Below, piece by piece: positions 22,551 through 29,446 of a DNA stretch of 33,687 nucleotides; positions within the stretch are counted from its first letter, which is position 1, and every line of letters starts with the position of its first letter. The stretch spans positions 1 through 33,687 of the forward strand of contig JAIFWI010000007.1 of NCBI GenBank assembly GCA_019661945.1, written 5' to 3'. Made by a program: the position numbers and the translations under genes. The notes under the pieces are model-generated. The model made no database searches, was not told where the DNA came from, and saw only the letters and a program-made list of their open reading frames with translations. Source of the DNA: Candidatus Parcubacteria bacterium (GTDB lineage: Bacteria > Patescibacteriota > Minisyncoccia > Phycocordibacterales > JAKAEA01).

Positions 22551-23519
22551 ATGTCCAAGCTCCATGTCGGAATTTTGCGCGGTGGTCCATCAAGTGAATA
22601 TGAAGTCTCGCTTAAAACTGGCGCGGCTGTTTTAAAACATCTACCTGATCACTATCAAGCACATGATATTTTTATTTCCAAAGACGGTGTCTGGCATCGC
22701 GATGGTTTAGAAAAAAGTCCCGAACGGGCTTTGAAACATGTTGACGTTGTATTTAATGCCCTGCATGGAGAATTTGGTGAAGATGGCCAAGTTCAGAAAA
22801 TTTTAGATAGGCATGGTATTCCGTACACGGGTTCGGGAGCGCTCTCTTCGGCTATCGGCATGAATAAAGTTCTGAGTAAAAAAGCTTTTGAACACTATGG
22901 TGTTCGAACTCCATATTATGCTGCCATTCGTAAAAGTGATGATCGGGCTGAAAAAACAGAGTACATTTTTAAACATTTCATGGTGCCATTTGTAGTAAAG
23001 CCCGCATCGAGCGGCTCTTCTGTTGGTGTCACTATTGTAAAGAATTTTGGTCAATTTCCAGCCGCTCTCGATAAAGCTTTTGAAGTGGGTGATACAGCAT
23101 TAGTTGAAGAATTCATCAGAGGTCGTGAAGCAACATGTGGTGTGGTCAATCATTTCCGAAATCAAAAAACATATCCGCTTTTGCCCGTAGAGATTATTCC
23201 AGCTGATACCCAAGAATTTTTTGACTATGATGCGAAATACAATGGTCAGTCACAAGAAATTTGTCCGGGAAATTTTTCTGAGGAGGAGAAGGCTGAGATC
23301 CAGCGTTTGGCCAGACTTGTGCATGAAGCTTTGAACCTGAGACATTATTCCCGGACTGATATGATGGTGACACCTGGCCGTGGCGTTTATGTTTTAGAAG
23401 TAAATACATTACCTGGGCTTACACCACAATCTCTGGTGCCCCAATCTCTCGAAGCAATCGGCTGTTCATTTAAAGATTTTTTAGATCATCTCGTTCGATT
23501 GGCTCTAGATAGAAAATAA
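22551..23519 (+). CDS. ddl: D-alanine--D-alanine ligase
   Basis: This 322-residue ATP-grasp enzyme joins two D-Ala for peptidoglycan precursors. Motifs: 'RGGPSSEYEVSLKTG' (N-terminal substrate loop), 'ALHGEFGEDGQVQKILDRHGIPYTGSG', 'FVVKPASSGSSVGVTIV' (ATP-grasp), 'RTDMMV' and 'LEVNTLPGLTPQSLVPQ' (Mg2+ and D-Ala site). I start at MSKLHVG, 8 nt after the -10; the track's six extra residues include the promoter. The presence of ddl and a secreted amidase in the same stretch indicates a peptidoglycan wall. Confidence 0.96.
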   Translation: MSKLHVGILRGGPSSEYEVSLKTGAAVLKHLPDHYQAHDIFISKDGVWHRDGLEKSPERALKHVDVVFNALHGEFGEDGQVQKILDRHGIPYTGSGALSSAIGMNKVLSKKAFEHYGVRTPYYAAIRKSDDRAEKTEYIFKHFMVPFVVKPASSGSSVGVTIVKNFGQFPAALDKAFEVGDTALVEEFIRGREATCGVVNHFRNQKTYPLLPVEIIPADTQEFFDYDAKYNGQSQEICPGNFSEEEKAEIQRLARLVHEALNLRHYSRTDMMVTPGRGVYVLEVNTLPGLTPQSLVPQSLEAIGCSFKDFLDHLVRLALDRK

Positions 23520-23565
23520 AGACTCTTTGCATAAAGTGAAAAATAATGTAGAATAATCGTTGTTC

Positions 23566-23638
23566 GGGCCGGTAGCTCACCTGGTAGAGCGCCTCATTTG
23601 CACTGAGGAGGTAGGGGGTTCGAGTCCTCTCCGGTCCA
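23566..23638 (+). tRNA. tRNA-Ala (anticodon UGC)
   Basis: The 73-nt cloverleaf has a 7-bp acceptor GGGCCGG/CCGGTCC with the G3-U70 alanine identity pair, D-arm GCTC/GAGC, anticodon stem CCTCA/TGAGG around TTTGCAC, and T-loop GTTCGAG. The discriminator is A73. CCA is not encoded (ACAG follows), so it must be added by tRNA nucleotidyltransferase. The ORF over it is a shadow. Confidence 0.97.
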
Positions 23639-23642
23639 CAGC

Positions 23643-23668
23643 AAAAAATCGCCAAGCGGCGATTTTTT
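23643..23668 (+). terminator. intrinsic terminator of tRNA-Ala
   Basis: AAAAAATCGCC/GGCGATTTTTT, an 11-bp stem with a 4-nt loop, starting 4 nt after the tRNA. It would work on both strands. Confidence 0.88.
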
Positions 23669-23669
23669 C

Positions 23670-23795
23670 GTGGACCGGAAGCAAGCAAACTGCTTTGCTT
23701 GCGGGAGGACGAGAAAGCCGGAGCGCGACGGCGCGAGGCGGGGTCGCGCAAATTCGCAGTAGCGAATTATGTGTGACCGAGACTCTCCGGTCCAC
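23670..23795 (+). repeat. multi-hairpin element closed by tRNA acceptor copies
   Basis: A 10-bp closing stem GTGGACCGGA (23670-23679) / TCCGGTCCAC (23786-23795) encloses three perfect hairpins: GCAAGCAAA-CTGC-TTTGCTTGC (23681-23702), GCGCGAC/GTCGCGC (23723-23749, 13-nt loop) and AATTCGC-AGTA-GCGAATT (23751-23768). The closing arms match the tRNA-Ala acceptor end. The 3' arm is part of a direct repeat of the tRNA 3' end. GC is higher than in the surroundings. There is no convincing ORF. Confidence 0.8.
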
Positions 23796-23797
23796 CA
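23778..23797 (+). repeat. direct repeat of the tRNA-Ala 3' end, including CCA
   Basis: CGAG-A-CTCTCCGGTCCAC matches CGAG-TC-CTCTCCGGTCCAC at 23621-23639 of the tRNA, and continues CCA where the tRNA gene itself has ACAG. This layout fits an att-like duplication left by integration at a tRNA gene, or a mobile repeat that mimics the tRNA end. Confidence 0.6.
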
Positions 23798-23866
23798 ATT
23801 TGACTTAGTTTTTTGTATATTGCATTCTGTTTCGTAGACAGGTCCTTTTACCGCAAGGAGGTATCT

Positions 23867-24433
23867 ATGCGCAAGATTATACTGCTCGCTCTGGTCGGAA
23901 TCGTTTTCGCGGCTTTCACGGTCGAGGCGAACCAGCCAACGACCAAGCCGTCTCGACATCGTCCTACCAAGGCTGAGTGCAAGTACGGTGATGACCCCAT
24001 CTGGCAGGATCGTGCTGTGACCGAACTCATCGTTGTCCATCACAGCGCTACAAGTGGCGGCAATGTTGAGCGATTCGCTGAATACCACAAGGGAAAACCG
24101 GACAAGTTCAACGACATCGGCTATCACTTCGTTATCACCAACGGTAGCGGCGGACCAGATGGCGAAGTCCAGGAAGGCCGGTGGGAGTCTGCAGTTGGTG
24201 CCCACGATCCGAAGGAGAAGAGAAACTTTCGGTCGGTAGGTGTCTGCCTTGTCGGTGAAAATGTATTTACCGACAAGCAGAAGAGTGCACTCATCGATAA
24301 GCTTGCAGGGCTTTGCAAAAAGTACAAGATCAAGCCCTCTGCAGAAACGATCGTGCGCCACCACGATCGCTGCCCAGGTCGAGGTCTTGATCTTGATCAG
24401 ATAATCGCGGAGGTGAAGAAAAAGATTGGCTAG
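23867..24433 (+). CDS. secreted N-acetylmuramoyl-L-alanine amidase (Amidase_2/PGRP type)
   Basis: This protein of about 188 residues has a signal peptide (MRKIILLALVGIVFAAFTVEA, cleaved after VEA) and an Amidase_2 zinc domain: 'LIVVHHSAT', 'DIGYHFVI', 'RSVGVCLVG' and 'VRHHDRCPGRGLD' with the His and Cys zinc ligands of the T7-lysozyme/PGRP family. It should cleave the MurNAc-L-Ala bond in peptidoglycan outside the membrane, for remodelling, recycling or attack on another cell. I start at the ATG 5 nt after AAGGAGG; the track start adds 18 residues from the leader. It is a GC-richer unit with its own T run at the end (24461-24467). Confidence 0.93.
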   Translation: MRKIILLALVGIVFAAFTVEANQPTTKPSRHRPTKAECKYGDDPIWQDRAVTELIVVHHSATSGGNVERFAEYHKGKPDKFNDIGYHFVITNGSGGPDGEVQEGRWESAVGAHDPKEKRNFRSVGVCLVGENVFTDKQKSALIDKLAGLCKKYKIKPSAETIVRHHDRCPGRGLDLDQIIAEVKKKIG

Positions 24434-24450
24434 AGCTGCGACGGCATACC

Positions 24451-24467
24451 ACCGGGGCGGTTTTTTT
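24451..24467 (+). terminator. probable terminator of the amidase gene
   Basis: A short ACCG-GGG-CGGT hairpin followed by seven T, 17 nt after the stop. The stem is only 4 bp, so strength is uncertain. Confidence 0.5.
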
Positions 24468-24498
24468 ATGCTAGGGTATCCCACCTTGGGCTTGTTTA

Positions 24499-24507
24499 TG
24501 ATATTAT
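24499..24507 (+). promoter_or_regulatory. extended -10 of leaderless kinase operon promoter
   Basis: TGaTATTAT ends 7 nt before the ATG at 24515; no SD is present. Confidence 0.6.
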
Positions 24508-24514
24508 TAAACCC

Positions 24515-25621
24515 ATGTTTAGGACGTTTAAGAAACATAGTACACCTGCACAGACATCTAATACTGATATATCGGCATCCCAGCTTCAAACTGAAAAGGA
24601 AGAGCTTGAAATTATTGCTATGAATATGGAGGAAGGGGTGATTCTCCTTGATAACACCAAGAATGTTATTCTGGCCAATCGTTATATTAAAGAAATACTC
24701 AATATTGATATCGAATCTAAGGATAATTCCCAGGTCCTCAAAAAATTTTCGGAAGTATTGAATATTAATCCCCAGGACTATTTAGCGCCGCTTGATAAAT
24801 TTGTCCGTGTTACAAAAAAAGAATTTGATGCCGGTCGGAAAGTATATGATGTGTCATTTAGTTTAGCTCCTTCAGAAAGTACCCAGCATTATCTTATTTG
24901 GGTTCGAGATATTACTCAGCCTAAACTTCTTGAACGGGCTAAAACAGAATTCATTGCTTTGATTGCTCACCAGCTACGCACGCCTCTTACGGGAACAAAG
25001 TGGACACTCAATATGTTTTTAGATGGAGAAATTGGTGAAATTACTCCTGAGCAGAAAGGTTTTATTTCAAAATTGTATGACAGCAACGAACGTTTGATAC
25101 TTATTACCAACGATCTTCTCGAATCTCAGAAATTAGATTTGGCGGATACTCAATATTCCTTCAATTCCGTTCAGATATTCGATATCATTGATAATCTTGT
25201 CGGTGAGCTAAAAACAAATATTCAAAAAAAGCATATCACTGTTAATGTTCTAAGAAACACAGTTCCGATGCTGGAAATAGATCCGGATAAGATTCGCTTG
25301 GTTTTTCAGAATTTGCTGGATAATGCCGTTAAATATACAATGGAAGAGGGAACTATTACCATCGATGCTCATCCTGATAATGAGCAGGTAGTTATTAGTA
25401 TCACCGACACGGGAGTTGGTATTCCCAAAGATCAACAAGCTGATATTTTCAACCGATTTTACCGGGCATCAAATGCTCAGCATATTACCGGTTCTGGTTT
25501 GGGATTATTTCTTGTTAAGAAAATTATTGAGGGTCATGGAGGCAAGGTTTGGTTTGAAAGTGTTGAGTCGAAAGGGTCAACTTTTTATATAGCATTACCA
25601 TTACACAGAAAACATACATAA
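24515..25621 (+). CDS. PAS sensor histidine kinase (cytosolic)
   Basis: This 368-residue kinase has a PAS-like domain (about 25-135, 'MNMEEGVILLDNTKNVILANRYIKEIL'), HisKA with His152 in 'LIAHQLRTPLTGTKW', and HATPase_c with 'QNLLDNAVKYTMEEG', 'DTGVGIP' and 'GSGLGLFLVKKIIEGHGG'. No membrane helix is present. It is the first gene of a tight three-gene operon (gaps of 1 and 2 nt) with a receiver and a polyproline-coiled-coil protein, so the phosphate probably goes to the adjacent receiver. The following genes have no SD and depend on coupling. Confidence 0.95.
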   Translation: MFRTFKKHSTPAQTSNTDISASQLQTEKEELEIIAMNMEEGVILLDNTKNVILANRYIKEILNIDIESKDNSQVLKKFSEVLNINPQDYLAPLDKFVRVTKKEFDAGRKVYDVSFSLAPSESTQHYLIWVRDITQPKLLERAKTEFIALIAHQLRTPLTGTKWTLNMFLDGEIGEITPEQKGFISKLYDSNERLILITNDLLESQKLDLADTQYSFNSVQIFDIIDNLVGELKTNIQKKHITVNVLRNTVPMLEIDPDKIRLVFQNLLDNAVKYTMEEGTITIDAHPDNEQVVISITDTGVGIPKDQQADIFNRFYRASNAQHITGSGLGLFLVKKIIEGHGGKVWFESVESKGSTFYIALPLHRKHT

Positions 25622-25622
25622 T

Positions 25623-26012
25623 ATGTCAAATGAATTAAACGGAAAAAGAGTTCTATGGGTTGAAGATGATGAATTTTTGGGCACAATTGTTGAGAAAAAG
25701 TTACTTGCTAAGCAATGCATATTAACTCATGTCACTACAGGGGAACAGGCTCTTAAGTATCTGGACACAAATCTGGTTGATATCATTGTCTTGGATATTG
25801 TCCTTCCTGGTATGAGTGGTTTTGAGATTCTGAAGCATATTAAATCAGCCGAGAAACTCAAGGAAGTTCCTGTCGTACTTTTGTCGAATTTAAATCGTCC
25901 TGAAGACATGGAAATGGGCGTAAAGCTTGGTGCCGAAAGATTCTTAGTAAAGGCCACATTGTCATTGGATGACATTGTTGATCAGATTGCTGATACTCTT
26001 CACAAACAATAA
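25623..26012 (+). CDS. CheY-like single-domain response regulator
   Basis: This 129-residue receiver has 'VLWVEDDEFLG', phospho-Asp in 'DIIVLDIVLPGMSG', Ser at the switch position in 'VVLLSNLNRP' and Lys in 'ERFLVKATLS'. There is no output domain, so output must run through a partner, most simply the protein encoded 2 nt downstream. It lies 1 nt after the kinase stop and has no SD, so it should be translated by reinitiation. Confidence 0.94.
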   Translation: MSNELNGKRVLWVEDDEFLGTIVEKKLLAKQCILTHVTTGEQALKYLDTNLVDIIVLDIVLPGMSGFEILKHIKSAEKLKEVPVVLLSNLNRPEDMEMGVKLGAERFLVKATLSLDDIVDQIADTLHKQ

Positions 26013-26014
26013 GT

Positions 26015-27277
26015 ATGGATTCTCCTTTTCAAAATCCTATTAAGAAACTTCGTACCTATAAGGATGACATTATTTCCCTTATCCGGCAGCAGAAAATTTC
26101 TGAACAAGATTTGAAAAAAATGGACCCGATGCTTATTCGGGAAGCCAAGATGAGTCCTGTTGATGAACATATTAAAGTCAATATTCCTATTCCTACATCG
26201 AAGGCTAAAACTTCTATTGAAGGTCTGCAAAATGCAATTAATGCAAATTATAATGTAAAGCCTGCTCAACCTAAAAAAGAGCCATACATAAAAACAACAA
26301 GGGATGCACCGCGGCCTACGCCTCTGCCGGTGCCTAAACCAGTATCGCCTCCACCACCTCCAAAGCCAGCTCCACCTCCTCCGCCGAAGCCAGTTCCACC
26401 ACCGCCTCCACCTGCTCCTCCTAAAGAACTTTCACTGAAAGAAAAATTAGAAAATCAGGAAAGGGAATTAGCAGCAGAAGTTGATAAAGCTATGGCTGTT
26501 ATGCATGACCTCGAATCAAAGAAGGCATCGTTAAATGATCAGAAAGCCATGGTACAAGCTCAAGCTGAACCGATCAAAGCTCGTGAGAAAGATCTTGAAC
26601 GGGATGAAGCCTTAATTCGCAAAGAGGAAGGTGCGACAAATTACCAAACTCAATTAGGCGCATTAGAACAGCAACGCTGGAAGCTTGAAGACGAGCGTCA
26701 TGTCGTAGAAGGACAGCGTTTTACCATAGATCAGCAACTTGCTGGACTTCTCGAACAAGATAAAGCCTTGGAGACTTCTATTGAGCAGGCTAAAAAAAAT
26801 GTTCAGACGATAAAGAAAAAAATTGATCATGTTCATAAAATGTTGGCGGCGCTTGTAGCTGAAGAAGAAAAAAAAGAAGAACTAAAGCAGTTGGCTGCGA
26901 TTGAAGCAAAAAAAACAGAAGTAGAAAAAGAATGGTCTGCGATTAAAATACAAAAGCAGCTTCTTATGGGTAAACATGAGTCAGTTAGATCCAGAGAAAA
27001 ATCTATTGCCGATGAGATAATGAGAATCGAAGCAGAGGAGCAACGGCTGACCGATGCCGAGTCGAAGCATAAACAGGAAGAGCTGCGTTATACCAAGGAT
27101 CAACAGCTTCGAACCGTTGAGCAGGAGAGATTACAAGTTGAGGCTGAACTTAAACAAAATGAAGAGAAGCTTAACGTTCTTGAGCAGCAATCGGCTGATG
27201 TTATCTCACATGAGCATGCTTCTAAAGAAAAAATTAGAGAACTTGATCTTGCTATAAAAGCTGCGGAAGAGCACTAG
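26015..27277 (+). CDS. polyproline plus coiled-coil protein in two-component operon
   Basis: This is a 420-residue protein without enzyme motifs. Residues 1-90 form a charged N-terminal part ('NPIKKLRTYKDDIISLIRQQKISEQDLKK'). About 97-140 is a proline tract with PPPPP and PPPPPP runs separated by KP, similar in style to formin FH1 linkers. From about 143 to the end is an almost continuous Glu/Lys/Gln-rich coiled coil. Ribosomes need EF-P for such proline runs. It could be a scaffold or filament-like element that the upstream kinase and receiver control. No family is recognised; the coiled coil makes similarity searches unreliable. Confidence 0.8.
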   Translation: MDSPFQNPIKKLRTYKDDIISLIRQQKISEQDLKKMDPMLIREAKMSPVDEHIKVNIPIPTSKAKTSIEGLQNAINANYNVKPAQPKKEPYIKTTRDAPRPTPLPVPKPVSPPPPPKPAPPPPPKPVPPPPPPAPPKELSLKEKLENQERELAAEVDKAMAVMHDLESKKASLNDQKAMVQAQAEPIKAREKDLERDEALIRKEEGATNYQTQLGALEQQRWKLEDERHVVEGQRFTIDQQLAGLLEQDKALETSIEQAKKNVQTIKKKIDHVHKMLAALVAEEEKKEELKQLAAIEAKKTEVEKEWSAIKIQKQLLMGKHESVRSREKSIADEIMRIEAEEQRLTDAESKHKQEELRYTKDQQLRTVEQERLQVEAELKQNEEKLNVLEQQSADVISHEHASKEKIRELDLAIKAAEEH

Positions 27278-27369
27278 AACACATTATTGCTCTGCTTGCA
27301 AATATATCTCATAGTTTTATAATTGTCTTACTACCACCATGATAGTAGCCATAGTAAGCAATAAAAATT

Positions 27370-27861
27370 ATGAAATACACAATTCAACGATCTGTAAAAA
27401 AGATCACCCAAACGGGAAAACCTTTCATTAAGGCAACTCTTAAAGACGAGATCGGTCAGGAAATGGATAATGTTTCCATTTGGTCTGATTTCCCAAACTT
27501 TGAGAGTTTGCAGCCTGGTGTAGAGACCACAGGCGTAATTGAGACCAGTTCTCAAGGCTTTCGAAATCTGAAACCTGCAACAATGCAGAGAATGGTTCAG
27601 GCTGAGCAGCAGCCTCTACGTAATCCCGGATATGATCATCGAATGGAAATGATTCGACGTTCTCAGGAGAAAAAGTATGAAGCCATTGCATTCTTTAATG
27701 CTACTAATTCTGCAATTTCTCTTGTCTCCAATATGAAAGCAAAGCTCATGAATGGCACTGTTAACCGTTCGACCATGAAGCAGGAGATTACCTTCTGGCG
27801 GGATTGGTTTATTGATGAATGGAAAAGAAATCAAGGTTCTGGTGGCAAGGCCCAGCACTAG
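27370..27861 (+). CDS. OB-fold-like, phage-type ssDNA-binding protein (tentative)
   Basis: In this 163-residue protein the first ~70 residues alternate short strands ('KYTIQRSVKKITQTGKPFIKATLKDEIGQEMDNVSIWSDF', 'GVETTGVIET') in the manner of an OB-fold. The C-terminal half is helical with 'EAIAFFNATNSAISLVSNMKA...FWRDWFIDEWKRN', a layout seen in phage and plasmid proteins annotated as OB-fold or ssDNA-binding. Function is inferred only from this pattern. The gene stands alone between the coiled-coil gene and a strong terminator. The 92-nt gap in front holds only a weak -10 (CATAGT). It could be a domesticated phage gene. Confidence 0.5.
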   Translation: MKYTIQRSVKKITQTGKPFIKATLKDEIGQEMDNVSIWSDFPNFESLQPGVETTGVIETSSQGFRNLKPATMQRMVQAEQQPLRNPGYDHRMEMIRRSQEKKYEAIAFFNATNSAISLVSNMKAKLMNGTVNRSTMKQEITFWRDWFIDEWKRNQGSGGKAQH

Positions 27862-27868
27862 GATAAAG

Positions 27869-27893
27869 AAAAAAGGCCCCAAAGGCCTTTTTT
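27869..27893 (+). terminator. intrinsic terminator
   Basis: AAAAAAGGCC-CCAAA-GGCCTTTTTT, a 10-bp stem with a 5-nt loop and T run, 8 nt after the OB-fold-like gene; symmetric, so usable on both strands. Confidence 0.92.
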
Positions 27894-27895
27894 CG

Positions 27896-27904
27896 TGCTA
27901 TATT
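27896..27904 (+). promoter_or_regulatory. extended -10 of leaderless promoter
   Basis: TGcTATATT lies directly behind the terminator and 8 nt before the ATG at 27913. Confidence 0.6.
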
Positions 27905-27912
27905 CCTATACT

Positions 27913-28077
27913 ATGAGCGAACTGTGGATGTTTACTCTCAAATGGACGACCATAACCCTGACCGCTCTGGGGCTCTTTTACTATTTTTATCTCTGGTGGC
28001 TTATTTTCAGGCACCTATGGTTTATCGTTATAGCAGTTGTGGCATATATCTCTATGAAGAATTTTTTAAAAGAGTAA
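27913..28077 (+). CDS. 54-residue membrane protein
   Basis: This very hydrophobic protein has two aromatic-rich helices (about 10-29 and 33-48, 'LGLFYYFYLWWLIF' and 'LWFIVIAVVAYI') and a short basic end (KNFLKE). I start at MSELWMF, since the track's six further residues are promoter. No family is recognised. It is followed 49 nt later by the GlmU-like gene. Confidence 0.65.
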   Translation: MSELWMFTLKWTTITLTALGLFYYFYLWWLIFRHLWFIVIAVVAYISMKNFLKE

Positions 28078-28126
28078 AAATTTTCTATGAAACGTTTAGG
28101 TATAATCCAGAGTTACTACTAGTACA

Positions 28127-28867
28127 ATGTCACACATTATTATTCTTGCTGGCGGAAAGGGCAGCCGGATGCAGTCAAATACCCATAAAGTTCTTCACGA
28201 AGTTAAGGGAGTACCTATCATTTCCAGGCTTTTACAAAATATTTCTCCCATTTGTTCAACACCAACTATTATTATTGGTCATAAGGCAGACGAAGTCAGG
28301 GAGGCTACCCACTATGCCTATTCATATGTCGAACAGAAGGAGCAACGTGGTACTGGACATGCCGTCATGTGTGCGCGAGAGGCTTTGAAAGATAAACCTG
28401 ACGAGACTATTATTATTCTACCTGGGGATCACCCCTTAATTGAGGCTCGGACACTTTGGCAGCTGCAGTCACTTCACACATTGCATAATGCAACGGTGAC
28501 ACTGGCCACTAAAATTGTGCCACATTTTGAAGGAATACATTCAATTTTTAAACATTATGGCAGGGTTATACGCAATAAAGATGGCATGGTTCTAAAAATA
28601 GTTGAATATAAAGATGCTTCAGCAGAAGAACGAGAGTGCCTTGAAGTAAACCTGAGCTATTATTGTTTCAACGCGCAATGGCTTTGGCAGCATATTACAG
28701 CCCTTTCTTCTCATAATGCTGCCTCAGAGTATTATCTGACTGATATGGTAAAAATTGCCACTGACCAGGGCCTCAGAGTAGCGGCATATCCAATTCAACA
28801 AATGGCTGAATGCTTAGGTATTAATACGCCTGAACAATTATTGATGGTTGAGGAGGCTCTTGTCTAA
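28127..28867 (+). CDS. GlmU-like sugar-1-phosphate nucleotidyltransferase (N-terminal domain only)
   Basis: This 246-residue protein follows GlmU's uridylyltransferase half: 'ILAGGKGSRMQSNTHKVLHEVKGVPII' (nucleotide loop), 'EQRGTGHAVMCA', 'LPGDHPLI' (metal Asp), 'KIVEYKDAS', 'EVNLSYYCF' and 'ASEYYLTDMV'. The left-handed beta-helix acetyltransferase half that makes up the rest of GlmU is missing. It should form UDP-GlcNAc or a similar NDP-sugar from UTP and sugar-1-phosphate for cell-wall synthesis; acetylation must be done elsewhere or GlcNAc taken up. TATAAT at 28101-28106 suggests a leader of about 14-20 nt without SD. Confidence 0.9.
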   Translation: MSHIIILAGGKGSRMQSNTHKVLHEVKGVPIISRLLQNISPICSTPTIIIGHKADEVREATHYAYSYVEQKEQRGTGHAVMCAREALKDKPDETIIILPGDHPLIEARTLWQLQSLHTLHNATVTLATKIVPHFEGIHSIFKHYGRVIRNKDGMVLKIVEYKDASAEERECLEVNLSYYCFNAQWLWQHITALSSHNAASEYYLTDMVKIATDQGLRVAAYPIQQMAECLGINTPEQLLMVEEALV

Positions 28868-28880
28868 TTCTAATTTAGCC

Positions 28881-28922
28881 AATCAAAAACTGCCCGACCG
28901 GAAGGAGGGACAGTTTTTGATT
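28881..28922. terminator. bidirectional terminator between convergent genes
   Basis: AATCAAAAACTG/CAGTTTTTGATT (12 bp perfect) extended by CCC/GGG with one bulge. T runs appear on both strands, serving the GlmU-like gene and the convergent DUF4383-like gene. Confidence 0.85.
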
Positions 28923-28941
28923 AAGTAGAAGAAAGCTCAAA

Positions 28942-29331
28942 CTACATTGTCATACTTGGGTTTGAGTCCATCATCATGCTGCTCTTTCGTGCAGTAAAAC
29001 CGGCAATGAGAAGAACGATACCAAGGACAAGGTGAAAATAGGTATCATGGGTATTTTGTTTAACAAATCCCAAGAGCATGTCTCCTTCGATAAGACCGTC
29101 GACAAAGAGTACAAGATATACTACGCCGAAAATCTTAAGCCAAAGGGCAGATGCTCCTTCTCCAGCTCCTGCGCCGATAAGAAGTACAATACCGATAAGA
29201 AGGTGAACAACGTTATGAATGGTATCAGTAACAAAGTATCCATCTGTACCGACAATAGGATTGGAAAAAAATCCGAGAACTCCTACGAGTACAAAAACGA
29301 TACCAAATACTACTGCTAATTTTTTTGCCAT
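28942..29331 (-). CDS. DUF4383-like four-helix membrane protein
   Basis: This protein of about 129 residues has four hydrophobic helices: 'LAVVFGIVFVLVGVLGF', 'IHNVVHLLIGIVLLIGA', 'IFGVVYLVLFVDGLI' and 'FHLVLGIVLLIAGF'. The repeated 'H...HL..G..LL..G' pattern matches the DUF4383 group of bacterial membrane proteins of unknown function; histidines inside helices 2 and 4 could bind metal or haem. The C-terminus is Met/Ser-rich. I start at MAKKLAVV. The track's extra 29 residues overlap the promoter region. It is divergent from zwf. Confidence 0.78.
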   Translation of the reverse strand: MAKKLAVVFGIVFVLVGVLGFFSNPIVGTDGYFVTDTIHNVVHLLIGIVLLIGAGAGEGASALWLKIFGVVYLVLFVDGLIEGDMLLGFVKQNTHDTYFHLVLGIVLLIAGFTARKSSMMMDSNPSMTM

Positions 29332-29406
29332 ATGTTTTGTGTTTTTATAACAGTCTCGACCTTTGCCTATAATTATACACATATTGAAGAGCTTATAAAA
29401 ACCCCT

Positions 29407-29415
29407 TGTGGATAA
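29407..29415 (-). promoter_or_regulatory. perfect DnaA-box sequence upstream of zwf
   Basis: TGTGGATAA is the complement of TTATCCACA. It lies within CTTGT-ggata-ACAAG, a short inverted repeat, about 17 nt upstream of the zwf -10. Single 9-mers can occur by chance, and no cluster is seen. Confidence 0.4.
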
Positions 29416-29431
29416 CAAGCGAACTTTCAGC

Positions 29432-29437
29432 TATACT
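29432..29437 (+). promoter_or_regulatory. -10 box of zwf promoter
   Basis: TATACT ends 9 nt before the ATG at 29447; leaderless or nearly so. Confidence 0.6.
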
Positions 29438-29446
29438 TCGTTCATT

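Noticed and set aside
23560-23808. 82-residue ORF 'MFGPVAHLVERLICTEEV...' and its minus-strand counterparts
   Set aside because: They are translations of tRNA-Ala and the structured element behind it, a well-known annotation artefact.
23594-24589. 331-residue minus-strand ORF
   Set aside because: It runs antisense through the tRNA 3' end, the hairpin element and the amidase gene, which has a signal peptide, zinc motifs and an SD on the + strand.
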